Assembly (NCBI GenBank): GCA_022560025.1
Contig: JAFISE010000011.1
Coordinates: 187,680 to 251,679, forward strand
Reading direction: 5' to 3'
From: Stagonosporopsis chrysanthemi
Taxonomy: Eukaryota > Ascomycota > Dothideomycetes > Pleosporales > Didymellaceae
Length of the DNA stretch: 64,000 nt
This document shows positions 1 through 12,800 of this stretch, piece after piece; within the stretch, counting starts at the first letter, position 1, and each line of letters opens with the position of its first letter. The position numbers and the translations under genes were made by a program. Under the pieces are notes generated by a model. That model was not told where the DNA came from. It saw nothing but the letters and a program-made list of their open reading frames with translations, and did not search any database.

Positions 1-8
1 AGGGGTGT

Positions 9-30
9 GGGGGGGGGGGGGGGGGGGGTG

Positions 31-77
<47 letters not shown>
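9..77. repeat. Poly-G tracts
   Basis: G runs occupy 9-28 and 34-77 (44 uninterrupted G), broken only by a few T and A bases. This is low-complexity, quadruplex-capable sequence at the window edge. It could be genuine or a sequencing/assembly artefact. Confidence 0.9.
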
Positions 78-78
<1 letters not shown>

Positions 79-655
79 CAAGATGCAGTTCATGTGCAGC
101 GACACTGTTGACACGGGGGCTGTCATGGCTATGGCTATCTTGAGCCGAGGCACAGCCATGGCAGCTCTCACGGGCGTGCTGCCGCAGAATGAGAATGGGC
201 GGCATCGCAGGGAGAGCACGTGGACGGACCGAGGGCAGCAGCACAGGACTGCTTCCGCGTCCCAGCCAGCCAGCCATGCGCACAAGGCCCGCATCACCAA
301 GAACCGAGCATTTCGAGCGCAGAGGTGTGGTGTGCCGGGCGCATGCAGACAAGCTCCCATCCCAATGCGGGCGGGCTGCGACTCGATTCGGCCGCAGGAC
401 CAAGCGAGTGCCGGGCGTTGGGCGTGCTAAGCGGCGGCAATGACGTTCGTTCATGGCGCGCCCTGGTTCGCTGCCGGCGAGCGTGCCTGGATGGGACGGG
501 CCTGAGCAGTACATCGCACAGTATCCCCCACACGCACTCTGCACCCGCGGTCGACTGAGGCTGCCACTGTTCCCAAGGGCCGACCGCAGTGCCCGTCTGC
601 CTCTGCTGCCTCCGCTGCCGCCGAGCCGCCGCGACTCACCCTGACATGTCGCGAG

Positions 656-750
656 GCGCCGCCGCCGCCGCCGCCGCCGCCACTTGACCCCGTGCTTGAT
701 TTTGGCTCTGGCTTTGGCTCTGGCTGTGGCTTCGGCTTCGGCTCTGGACA
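656..750. repeat. GCC triplet run and GGCTCTGGCTTT-like repeats upstream of the DIP2-like gene
   Basis: A (GCC)n run at about 656-681 is followed at about 701-750 by imperfect tandem copies of a TTTGGCTCTGGC / TTCGGCTCTGG unit. Both lie directly 5' of the ATG at 765, so they are probably in the leader or core promoter. Length variation would be expected; any regulatory effect is unknown. Confidence 0.7.
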
Positions 751-764
751 TCGCAGCGCCCACC

Positions 765-3700
765 ATGGCGGACCACCCCGAGCTGCAGGCGAAGCTCCAG
801 GAGCTGGACCACGAGCTGGAGGAGGGCGACATCACGCAGAAAGGGTCCGTCGGCCGCGGCCACAGAGACGTGCGCTAACGACCCGCACAGCTACGAGAAG
901 CGCAGGACCGTCCTGCTGTCGCAGTTCCTGGGCCCCGAGTACGCCGCGCAGCTGCACCACGACCAGCGCCCGAGCCCCGCCCACAGCGACCGCTCGTCGT
1001 CGCGCACCGCCTCGCTGGCCGCCCTCTCCGCCCCGCCGCCGCCCGCCGCCGACCCGCGCGCGAGCATCGCCTCGTCGACCTTCGAGTATGCGCCCTCGGC
1101 CACGACCGCCGGCGGGAGCACGCAGTACATGGCCTACCCGCCCAGCCAGGTCGGCCGCTTCCAGGAGAAGCAGCTGGGCCTGCGCACCGCCTCGCTGCAG
1201 CGCGCCCCGTCGCAGGGCAGCGAGACCTTCCTGCCGCGCCCCCAGACCCCCGAGTACAGCTACTCGCGCGAGGGCACCATGATGGGGTCCAACTACGCCT
1301 TCAACCCCGACGCCCAGCCCCAGCCCTACGACGCCGGCTTCGCGACCCCCGCCGGAGACGTCAGCCGCCGGAGCACCATGCTCGACGTGAACCAGGGCTA
1401 CTTCTCCGACTTCACCGGCCAGCAGATGCAGGACCAGTCCGACGCATACGGCGGGCCGAACCGCTACTCGTCTGGCGACGCCTTCTCGCCCACCGCAGCC
1501 ATCCCCCCGCCCATGATGCACCCGAGCGACCTGCCCCACGGCGCCGTCATCCAGACCATGATGCCTCTGGAGCCGCGCGACCTGCCCTTCGACGTATACG
1601 ATCCACACAACGCAAACATCCAGATGGCCAAGTTCGACAACATTGGCGCCGTCCTCCGCCATCGAGGCCGCACCCAGCCCCGCCAGACGGCCTTCTGGGT
1701 CCTCGACTCCAAAGGCAAGGAGACGGCGTCGATAACCTGGGAAAAGGTCGCAAGTCGTGCCGAGAAGGTCGCCAAGGTCATACGCGACAAGAGCAACCTG
1801 TACCGCGGCGACAGAGTCGCACTGGTCTACAGAGACACCGAGATCATCGAGTTCGTCGTCGCTTTGCTGGGCTGCTTCATCGCCGGCGTCGTTGCAGTGC
1901 CCATCAACAGCGTCGACGACTACCAAAAGCTCATTCTCCTCTTGACCACCACACAGGCGCACCTCGCCCTGACCACAGACAACAACCTCAAGGCGTTCCA
2001 TCGCGACATCAGCCAGAACCGCCTCAAGTGGCCCAGTGGAGTCGAGTGGTGGAAGACCAACGAGTTCGGCAGTCATCATCCCAAAAAGCCTGACGACACG
2101 CCAGCATTGCAGGTCCCAGAGGTCGCTTACATTGAGTTCTCGCGCGCCCCAACCGGTGATCTGCGAGGTGTCGTCCTCAGCCATCGCACCATTATGCATC
2201 AAATGGCCTGCATCAGCGCAATCGTCTCCACCATCCCCACCGGCCGCGAGACCTCCGACACATTCAGCGGCAACCTACGCGACAAGAACGGCAAATTCAT
2301 CGCTCCGCCTCCGCGAACCTCGCCAACCGAAGTCATCCTTAGCTACCTCGATCCGCGCGAAAGCGCTGGCTTGATTTTGGGCGTCCTGTATGCTGTCTAC
2401 GGTGGGCACACCACGGTCTGGCTGGAACCGCCGACAATGGACACGCCTGGACTCTACGCACATCTCATCACCAAGTACAAAGCAACCATTCTCATTGCCG
2501 ATTACCCAGGCCTGAAGCGAGCTGCGTACAACTACCAGCAGGATCCAATGGCCACGCGTAACTACAAGAAGAATGCAGACCCCAATTTTGCATCGGTCAA
2601 GATTTGCCTCATCGACACGCTTACCGTGGATTGCGAGTTCCACGATATCCTGGGAGACCGTTGGTTCAGGCCTCTACGCAACCCCCGCGGAAAGGAACTA
2701 ATCGCGCCTATGCTTTGCTTACCTGAACACGGCGGCATGATAGTCTCCGTGCGCGACTGGTTAGGTGGAGAAGAGCGCATGGGCTGCCCACTGAGTATCG
2801 AAGAAGAAGACGAAGAGGACGACGGCAAGGAGCTGGAGAACAACACCAATGGATACTCAAGTCTGATTGGTGGCGGCACCACCAACAAGAAGGCAAAGCA
2901 AAAGAAGAGCCGCAATGAACTGCTGGAGATTTTGCTGGATAAAGAAGCACTCAAGATGAACGAGATTGTGGTGATAGCTATCGGAGAGGACGCCAGTAGG
3001 CGCGCCAACGAGCCGGGTACGATGAGAGTGGGAGCTTTTGGATACCCCATCCCAGATGCCACTCTTGCTGTTGTCGATCCAGAGACGAATCTGCTTTGCT
3101 CTCCGTACAGTGTCGGAGAGATCTGGGTCGATTCCCCATCACTCTCGGGAGGGTTCTGGCAGCTGCAAAAGCACACCGAAACCATCTTTCATGCCCGCCC
3201 GTATCGATTCGTCGAAGGAAGTCCCACACCGCAACTGCTCGAGTTGGAATTCCTCCGCACCGGACTTTTGGGATGTGTAGTCGAAGGCAAGATCTTTGTC
3301 CTTGGCCTCTACGAGGACAGGATTCGCCAAAGAGTTGAATGGGTCGAACACGGCGTCTTGGAAGCCGAACATCGCTACTTCTTTGTACAGCATCTCGTCA
3401 CAAGCATCATGAAATCGGTGCCGAAGATCTACGACTGGTAAGAGAATCAATCAGCCAACCTTTACGAGCACTGCTAACGCGTATCCCAGTTCGGCTTTCG
3501 ACTCGTACGTCAACGGCGAATACCTGCCGATCATTCTCATCGAAACACAAGCTGCGTCGACAGCACCCACCAACCCAGGTGGACCACCACAACAGCTCGA
3601 TGTGCCCTTCCTGGATTCCCTGTCAGAGCGCTGTATGGAGGTGCTGTATCAGGAACATCACCTGAGAGTGTACTGCGTCATGATTACAGCGCCAAACACA

Positions 3701-6679
3701 CTGCCTCGAGTGATGAAGAATGGCAGGCGGGAGATTGGCAACATGCTCTGCCGTCGAGAGTTTGACAATGGCGCGTTGCCCTGTGTTCACGTCAAGTTTG
3801 GTGTCGAGCGGTCCGTACAAAATATTGCTCTTGGCGACGATCCTGCAGGTGGAATGTGGTCTTTCGATGCATCGATGGCTCGACAACAGTATCTGATGAT
3901 GCAAGACAAGCAGTACTCTGGAGTTGACCATCGGGAAGTTGTCATTGATGATCGCACATCAACACCGCTCAATCAATTCTCCAATATCCATGATCTCATG
4001 CAATGGCGTGTATCACGTCAAGCAGAGGAACTTGCCTACTGTACCATCGACGGCAGAGGGAAAGAAGGCAAGGGCGTGATCTGGAAGAAGTTCGACCAAA
4101 AGGTCGCCGGTGTTGCCATGTATCTCAAGAACAAGGTCAAGGTACAAGCTGGCGATCATCTTCTGCTCATGTACACACACTCCGAGGATTTTGTCTTTGC
4201 CGTCCACGCCTGTTTCGTGTTGGGCGCCGTGGCCATCCCGATGGCGCCCATCGACCAAAACCGGCTCAACGAGGATGCACCTGCGCTTCTCCACATCGTC
4301 TCAGACTTCAAGATCAAGGCTATCCTAGTCAACGTCGATGTCGATCATCTTTTCAAGGTCAAACAGGTGTCGCAGCATCTCAAGCAATCGGCGGCCATTC
4401 TCAAGGTCAACATACCGCACATCTACAACACAACAAAGCCACCTAAGCAATCAAGCGGGTGTCGTGACTTGGGCCTCACCATCAGGCCCGCCTGGGTTCA
4501 AGATGGGTACCCTGTCCTTGTTTGGACATACTGGACACCGGACCAAAGGCGAATCGCCGTGCAATTGGGTCATAACAACATCATGGCACTGTGCAAGGTA
4601 CAAAAGGAGACTTGTCAAATGACCAGTACCAAGCCAGTCTTGGGATGCGTGCGAAGTACCATCGGTCTTGGCTTCATCCACACGTGCATCATGGGCATTT
4701 TCTTGGCTGCTCCAACTTACCTTGTCTCCCCGGTCGACTTTGCGCAGAACCCGAATTTGCTGTTCCAGACTATGTCGAGGTACAAGATCAAGGACGCCTA
4801 TGCTACCAGCCAGATGTTAGACCACGCCATAGCACGAGGCGCGGGCAAGACCATGCATCTACACGAACTAAAGAATCTGATGATTGCGACTGATGGCCGA
4901 CCGCGTGTCGATGTTTGTAAGTTTGCGAAGAACACAACGCGAACGCTTGCTAATTTGGGGACAGATCAACGGTGCCGTGTCCACTTTGCTCCTGCGAACC
5001 TCGACCGCACAGCCATCAACACAGTGTATTCGCACGTGCTGAACCCTATGATCGCCTCACGTTCGTACATGTGCATCGAGCCCATCGAGCTACATCTCGA
5101 CGTGAACGCTTTACGCCGTGGCCTCATCATCCCTGTAGATCCAGACATGGAGCCGAATGCGCTACAGGTACAGGATTCTGGTATGGTTCCTGTAAGCACG
5201 CAAATCAGCATTGTCAATCCAGAGACCAATCAGCTCTGCCTGGTCGGTGAATATGGTGAGATTTGGGTGCAGTCCGAAGCCAATGCACATTCCTTCTATG
5301 GCTCGAAGGAGCGCCTGGATGCAGAACGCTTCAACGGGCGGACTCTCGACGGCGATCCCAACGTCCGATATGTGCGCACTGGAGACCTGGGCTTCCTGCA
5401 TAATGTCACAAGACCCATAGGCCCTGGAGGGGCGCCTGTTGACATGCAAGTACTTTTTGTACTTGGCGGTATTGGAGACACATTCGATGTCAACGGCCTG
5501 AACCACTTCAGTATGGACATTGAGTCTTCGGTCGAACGGTGCCACCGAAACATCGTTCCGCAGGGATGCGCTGTATTCCAGGCCGGTGGCTTGGTCGTGG
5601 TTGTTGTCGAGATCTTCCGACGCAACTTCCTCGCATCTATGGTACCCGTCATCGTCAACGCTGTCCTCAACGAGCACCAGCTCGTCATCGACATTGTTAC
5701 TTTTGTTTCAAAGGGCGACTTCCACCGCTCGCGCCTGGGCGAGAAGCAGAGAGGCAAGATCCTCGCAGGCTGGGTCACCCGCAAAATGCGCACCATCGCT
5801 CAATACAGCATCCGCGATCCCAACGGCTCGGAAACGCATATGATCAGCGAAGAGCCAGTCGGCCGGGCAAGCACATCGACCTTTATGAGAGGTCCGGCCA
5901 GCACCAAGGGCTCCCTGCGTGCAAATAGCACACTCGGTCTGACCGCGCAGGCACAGCTCAACAGCATGCACCTCTCGCATCGCACCTCGATGCAGGATCT
6001 CTCTGCCCAGCAACAGCTCCAGTACCCACAAGGCGGAGAGATGCCCATGCAAGGACAGCAAGACTACAACAACTACCCCCGCCAGCAGAGCATCTCCGAG
6101 CTAGACAGCCGGACACAATCCTTATCTCTCGATCCCAATCACCCAAGCCCCTCCTTCGACGACGACAGAAGCGAGCGCACCCCCACCGACCCGCGTCGCG
6201 ACTTCCTGCCCAACCCCAGCCTCCAGCACAATCCAATGATGGACTACTCCCCCGTCGACCCAACCGGCGCAGGCGTCTTCGACAGCCCCGTCGACGGCGC
6301 CACTTACAACGCCGGCTACCACCCACAACAGCAGCACGCCCCGCGCTCCTCCAACGACCCCATCCCCTCCATTCTGCGCGTCGGCAGCGCAAAGCCCGAA
6401 GAACCACTCCAGTACCAGCCCATGCAGTACCAGCAGTACACACCCGACCCCCAGCAGCAGCAGCAGCAACAGTACCACGTCCACAACCCCAGCCAAGACG
6501 ACAACCTGCAACGACAGTACTCCAGCGAGGACGAGGACGACGGGTACGCAGGCCGCGCCGCCGCCGGCGGGTTGCGCGTCGCGAATCGAGACTCCACCGC
6601 GAGCAATGACTCGTGGACGCGGGATGCGCTGGCGCAGATGAACTTTGCGGGGAATGGGAGTCCCGGGCAGGCCAAGTAG
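765..6679 (+). CDS. DIP2/CPS1-type protein: DMAP1-binding domain plus two AMP-binding (FAAL-like) domains
   Basis: Three exons: 765-844, 891-3437 and 3490-6679, giving about 1938 residues. The start opens straight into a DMAP1-binding domain (MADHPELQAKLQELDHELEE), and the first splice restores the family core ITQKGYEKRRTVLL. A linker rich in S, P and A follows, then two acyl-adenylate-forming domains at roughly 277-890 and 1044-1645. Both have a degenerate phosphate-binding loop, as is usual in DIP2 proteins. The tail is disordered and contains a QQQQQQQ run. The family includes yeast Cmr2 and Cochliobolus CPS1, a reported virulence factor; DIP2 proteins regulate diacylglycerol pools. Intron 1 (845-890) uses an atypical GTCCGT donor but has a GCTAAC branch site; intron 2 (3438-3489) is conventional. 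The family assignment is firm; substrate and role in this organism are inference. Confidence 0.93.
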
Positions 6680-7656
6680 GAGGAGGGAGGAGGAGGAGTT
6701 GGGTTGCTGTACGTGTACGTGTATGTGTTTGTCGCCCTTGGATCTCTAAGGGGGGGAGGGGGACGAGGAGGGACGAGGGCGGTTTTGGCGGGTTGTTGGT
6801 TAGGTTATGTAAGATGGATGGATAGTTGGTTGCTGGGTGATTGGATGGATAGATGAATGCGGATGTATAGATGAAGTAAACGACTGAATGAATGTATTGT
6901 TACGCCTAGTCTAGCCCGCCTTCTTTCTTCTTCCTCTCCTTTTATCTCCTCCCCCCCCCCCCTTCCTCTCGCTCAGTTCATACATCGAGTGGCATCATAC
7001 GCGTCCCAACGCCCGCGCTTGCTTGCTAACCACGCTGGGCGCGAGGAGCTGGGGATCGGACACGTGGGATTGGGTATCTCACCTCCAATCTAAAGACGCC
7101 GGGGGGGTGGGTGAAGTGGTTGGTGGTGCAGAAGGCGAAGGAGAAGGAGAAGATGCGGTGGTGGAATCCAGTCATCGCGTTACTTGGACATGCTGCACGT
7201 GCTGGGGAGGGTGGATTGGATGGCATGGGTGTTGTGAATTGACTTCAATCAGACTGGGTTGGACTAGGCGGACTTCAGACTACGCCGGCCTCCCTCTCAC
7301 CGGGGCATCAGTCGATGTGTAGAGCAACGAGGGGATCAGGGGCTGTGGTTCCTAGGTTTGGCTGAGCACAGATTATGCTTGTAAGAGTCGCTACGAGACT
7401 TACTATAGGTGAGTTAGTTACGCCCTACAGCCTCTGCTAGTCGGGGAAGTGCTATTGGGTGTAGTGGTTTGTGTGGGCATTTTGGGTAGTCTGGTGGCTT
7501 ATTTAGGTAGCCCAAAGCAGTGCAGTGGGTAACTTAGTGGGCAAGCGGATCATAGGGCTCGTGCTGGTGACGGCAGAGGTTTTCCATGGTGGAACATCAA
7601 TTAAATGCATAAAGAACAAGGAAGCCTTCCTTCCCTCCAGAGTCTTACGGCGAAAC
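6680..7656. other. Intergenic, convergent 3' ends
   Basis: About 1 kb lies between the convergent DIP2-like and membrane-protein genes. It holds GGATGGATAGTTGG/GATGGATAGATGAATG-like low-complexity stretches at about 6810-6895 and a C run at about 6952-6962. I see no coding signal. Confidence 0.6.
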
Positions 7657-9824
7657 TCAATACTCCTTATTCCTCACCACCCTCCTCAAATCCCTCATCC
7701 CAAAATCCCGATCGTGCGCGAAAACAATCTCAAGCTCGTTGTCCGCACTCACCCTGACCCCAACACCTTCACTGAAAGTCTTGATCGAATTGATACTGAC
7801 AGAGGTATGTCCCAAGTGGTCCGGCTTCCGCGACTGCAGGGCCAGTGTAAACAGCTCGATACCGGAGTTCCAGGCCGTGGACGCTGAGCCGGTGATGAGC
7901 GTGTAGAGGATGTAGGTGAGGGTGATGATGCAGTAGGTAGATAGCACGGCCATGGCGAGGTACACGGATGTCGACCGGGTTCCGTAGCCGAATCCGAATT
8001 CTTGCGTGCTGAATTCGTAGGGAGTGTTGAAATACAAAGGCTTCCAATATAACCCCATACGGAGCAAGTCCTTTCTTGTGTGTATCTGGGATAGTCGTAA
8101 CGCCAAGAATTGTGCCAGTGCACTTCCCGCTGGTCTCATCAGGTATTTGCTGAAGGATGCGCTGCGTAGCGTTTCATCGCCGCTGAAGTCCAGGGTCATC
8201 GGAACAGGTTTAGATTGGGCCCATGTGGATAAAGCATCGATTTTCACGAGTCCTCTTGATTCTCTGCCTTGGTCCAGCTGCACTTCTCCGGTATTCCAGT
8301 AAGCAGATACAGTGCAAACCCTAGCAAAAAAAGACATTTTAGGTTTTTCTAGATCCATCTGTTTGAGCACAAATGGCATTATGTCTTCCTGTTTGAACGC
8401 AGACAACGATGCGTTCATTCCCTCGTAAGCGTACCCGTGCAGGAGAATGACGATCGATGAGCGGGATCCAGGCTCCGGCGATGGTATGTAGGCAGGACCA
8501 AGGTATACGACAGCTGATCCTGCTCTTGCTGTGGTTTCCATATTGACATCTGGGAGGTTTTTGAGGAGCGTACCGAGCTCTTCAAGCTGTCCGGATGATT
8601 TTCCGTCGTCTTTGAGATAAGGTAATCTGCTGTCGATTCGAACGCCTACATGCCCATCATCGCCGGCACACTTGGCGTTTACAATAGCATGTGGCGCCAC
8701 GACTTTGATAGTGACATTCAGTTCCGAACGGTTGTTGTTGTTCTGTTGAGTGTAGAATTTGGCCTTGACCTGAGAGAGTTTAATCGCCGCGAATACCGTG
8801 GGCATAGTGGCGTTGGTCTCAGAGGGGCTGATCGTATGTCCCTCGCTGATGGAAGCTCGCAATATGCGATCAACAGCGGTTATATTGTAGTCCTCGTAGG
8901 TCAGTGCATAACTTAGTTCTTGACCAATCTTTACGTCCGAGGTTTGTGTATCGTATCTAAGCGCATCCTCGAGCTTCTCTTCGACTCTTTGAAGGTCTCT
9001 ACGGTCTAGTCAGTGGTAGTAACAGTGTGGTAGCAGGATGCGTACAACTTAGGCGTCCGACCTAGATCGATGTGAGAAGGATACAAGCTCTCGATAGATG
9101 TGTTTGCATACAATGTTTCTCTGCGTACAATACCTGGGCTGTTTGGACGTGGGATCATGAGAATAGCGCTCGATGGTCCAACGACTGATATCAAAGTGAT
9201 AATGAGAGGAATAACGACAACTAAGCCAACCTTGCGCCATCCTTTGAGGGCGCGTGACTGGAAAACTGAAAAGAAATCCAAAGACCAGAGGTATGATAGC
9301 TGGGTTGCTTGTACAGGGCCTGATAGTGCGCCTAGTGGAATGATATCGTCTACTAGGCCAGTTCGGATGACACATAGCAAAGCCTCTATGAGAGAAGCCT
9401 GCATAGCCAGTTCGTGAAATTCTGCCGCAAATTGCAGGACAGTTGAGTAATCGTTAGTCCTGCTCACCCAGTAGCTAGTCCAGTGAAATACCAGGAGTAT
9501 GGAAGCGCCAGTAAGAGGAATGAGGTGAAGTAAACAGTGTGCAGCAGCAACTTTCCGATCCTGATAGACTGCCACTTTACGGTATTCCGTGTCTGCGTTC
9601 CAGTGCGCGCCCCGAAAGTGAGCGAATAGCGAAGCAACAAACTGGAGCCGGAAGTGTCGTATGATATCGAGAAGCTTAGCATGTTTCTGCGAAGAGGATC
9701 TCTTTTTGAAGCGTGCATCGTCGGTCGAAAGGTCGTGCAGATCGTCGCTGTTTGGCAAGCTCGTATACGAACTTTGAGGCCCGGCTCGGTCAATACAAAT
9801 GCTTGAGAAGTCATGGGATACTAG
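7657..9824 (-). CDS. Uncharacterised fungal multipass membrane protein (5' end unresolved)
   Basis: Two exons can be read on the minus strand: about 9824 to 9046 and 8998 to 7657. They join across a 47-base intron (8999-9045, GTACGC donor, CCGTAG acceptor), and the splice gives an uninterrupted RTPKLDLQRVEEK. The N-terminal part carries a conserved-looking block (FRGAHWNADTEYRK), then hydrophobic segments around LTGASILLVFHW and LVVVIPLIITLISVV. A long, probably extracellular domain with several N-glycosylation sequons follows, and a last membrane helix (YLAMAVLSTYCIITLTY) precedes a cytosolic tail. I recognise this as a recurrent layout in filamentous fungi without a known function. The reading frame has no ATG near its 5' end and meets a stop at 9825-9827, so at least one upstream exon is probably missing. 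The ATG at 9814 is in another frame. Confidence 0.75.
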
Positions 9825-12800
9825 CTAACGTAATGCTTAACAACTCATGCTCAGAATCAGCCTTGTGACTTATTGTCGCTGATTGGCGTGGTGCCGTGTC
9901 GACACAGCGGCTGCAGGACTGAATTTGGTTATCTCTCCAGCAAGAACCTCGGAATTTCAACAAGCTGATGCGTCGCAAGTATTCGCCGCTGGAAGAAAAG
10001 ACAGAGACTAAAGGTGATCGCAGAAGAAGTTATACAGAGAACAACAAGGCTGAGGTTGATCAAGCTGACGTGAGGCAGTGTTGGGGCAAGAACGCTCTTG
10101 CGTCGATGGAGCCAATCGACGGAAAGAAGGCGGTTACACAACAGCTTCGAGCATACTCATCCAATAATGGGGCCGCATACTTGTATACTGCACCCTACAA
10201 ATGCTATGAGCTCTTGGGCAAGTTGTATGAGCAAACACAAGAACAGCATCTATAGCTCTTGAAAACAGTGAATTAAGGTACAAGACTGAGGCACGAGACT
10301 GGTTAACACAACACTAATAGAGACGAGACTGAGGTACGAATTATGATTCAGTGCAGGTGATTGATAGACAAATGGAGTAGATGAACGTATGGATTGAATA
10401 AATGATTAAACGAATGAACCGCATAGTTGGAGAAACTCTCCTATCCTATACTCGATTGGAAACCTCTAAGGGCCAACCAGATAAAGGCGCGGGGGGCTGT
10501 ACTCATGCTAAGCTATCGAATTATTCGTAATTGTACATGTGTAGGTGAAGTGCGAATCACGAGAAACGATTCGGTTGGCCCTTGGAGGTCACTGTACCAA
10601 GTCAAGCCTAGGATGGCTGGGATGGGAGATTGTCTTTAGACTACATATGTAGGCAGAATTGTGAAGAAGAGATAAGCACAATTTTGTTGCCCGGGTAATT
10701 AACACTCGTCGCCAAATTTTGCGGAAGCACGTTAGGAGGGAGTGTAATGTCGTTGACCAACTCTTGGTCCTTGCAAGATGCCCTCCCTTCCCCCAACGTT
10801 CTTATATCTTCCCCCCCTTCCTCCCATCCCGGATCGAATCCGTTCGTTGGTCCGACTCACCACGCTTCGCCACGCTCCGCTCCTCTAGTCACGTCCTGCG
10901 GCTCTCAACGGGTGTTCTATAAAGGGAAACTCGGATACAGATACGGATGCACTGCTGTGAGTATTGCCCAGACGGCTGGCGGCTGCACGTGAAGAGCGTA
11001 GCGGCTACCATGGGAAATGAGGGGCTTGGGCGGGGCGCGGACGGTGCATTGAGGACTAGTTATTTGGTAGGCTGAGCGAGTGATTGTGGGTTGTGTGATG
11101 GCGTGAGATATCGCATCTCACACATCCCGTCCCGTCCCATCCCATCCCATCCCTTCACTCACTCCTACCCTCACGTGACCTGTTTCATGCAAGTCACATA
11201 CATCGCAGATCGGACTTCGTCATCGCACGATTACGTTCCACGATCTCCTTGTCGGAGCAGGTGAGCGAAGAGCCTTGCTTCTGCGTGAGCTCCTGGGAAG
11301 AATCCTGTTCCAGGGCCCCTCAAACGGACCGAAGAGCGGACGGCGCTATCTGGGTCGTTGCTTGGGTGTTCGGAGGCGACGACGGGGAGGAGATGAGAGA
11401 AAGATGAATTGTATGTGTGATCGGCGCGGGGGTACTATCGGAGCAAGTCGCGAGATGCCATACAATACACTAGAGTGGAGAGGCGGGAGGTATGAGGTTG
11501 TTGACAGATGAGAGTACGGGTGGTGGACGGCGTCTCCTTGGCTCCCTTGACACGGACAGTGACTCTTCACAACGCATCCGCTGGCACCGATCTCAACTCA
11601 CCATCCATACCCAAACGCCTTGCCAGCACATCCTAGATCCAAACCCACAGCCACTGTGTGCAATACGCCACGCATCGCGTCCCTCACCCCACCTCACCCA
11701 CTCAGCGAGCGCCATACCAAGCAATGCGAAGATATCGAAATGTTTCACCTATGCCACGGGCCCCGCTGGGCATTGGCTATGCAGCTTTTTCTAGCTCGCG
11801 CTAAGCCGCTTCGGGACCGAGTGCGAGAGTGAAGCGTTTCATTAAGCTTTTTTGACGTGCAGGGTCACGCTGCAGGACTGCGCTGTGCTGGTGTAAGGAG
11901 TGGGTAGACAGGTGTGGCTCGAGGGGCTGAGTGTTTGCACGCGGGGTGGAGATATATTGGTGTTGTGGTTAGGAAAGGTGGTGGTTGAGGGCGTTTCGCT
12001 GGCTGGGGGACTAGGCGCTTGTGCAACGTTGAGCGCCTACCGTGATGTACCGGCAATGGGCCCAGCCGCTGCCTATTCGTGGCCGCGACACGATGGCCCG
12101 GAAGCCACAACCCGAGTCTCACGATGCTTTTACGGAGACTACTCGATTCTACAAAAAGTACTCCACTTGAAAACACTCGGCGCTGCCAGCCGACCGAGTG
12201 AGTATACATGTCAGGAGCACCTCGGCACCGAGCAGAGTCCGCATCCACTCGTTCCTATTGCATTACTCCATCGCGCGGTCTGTCGCCTCAACGTCCGCGA
12301 AGGATGCAGTGGGGAGCGCGCGCTCTGGCAAGCAATACTCGTGAAATTGGCGATGTGCGGTGGTCGAGTGCGTTCATGCACGCGTCCAAATCGGGGAGGG
12401 GATTGTTTCGGCTGTCAAGACACAATCTCGGGAAGCTGTCACAACAGACGAGTGCGATAAACGACACACATCAAGGCAGCGTGGACGAGAAACGGTTTCT
12501 CGGCTGCTAGCTGGCCGGGTGTTTATCTCAATATCCCGTTTCGTCAGCGGGAGCACAGCGCGAAACACGTCAGGCGTGGACGACTTCATGCAGGCACCGG
12601 CGAGCGGACGGCATGCTTCAGGTTTCAATATTCCTGCCGCTATTGGGTGTTTGAGTGCGCTCTGGGGAATGCTTGGTGCGCGGCGGCGTGGTGGGCATGG
12701 AAGGATGTTGGATGCGCGATGGAAGATGGTTTTTTTCTCGTCAAGACTCGGCTTCCCGGTTGCGGGCAGTTGGTCGCGTGGCGCAGGCGTGATCGATGCA

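Noticed and set aside
11100..11165. CCCGTCCCATCCCATCCC run considered as telomeric or satellite DNA
   Set aside because: Short imperfect CCATC/CCGTC repeat only; no TTAGGG array.
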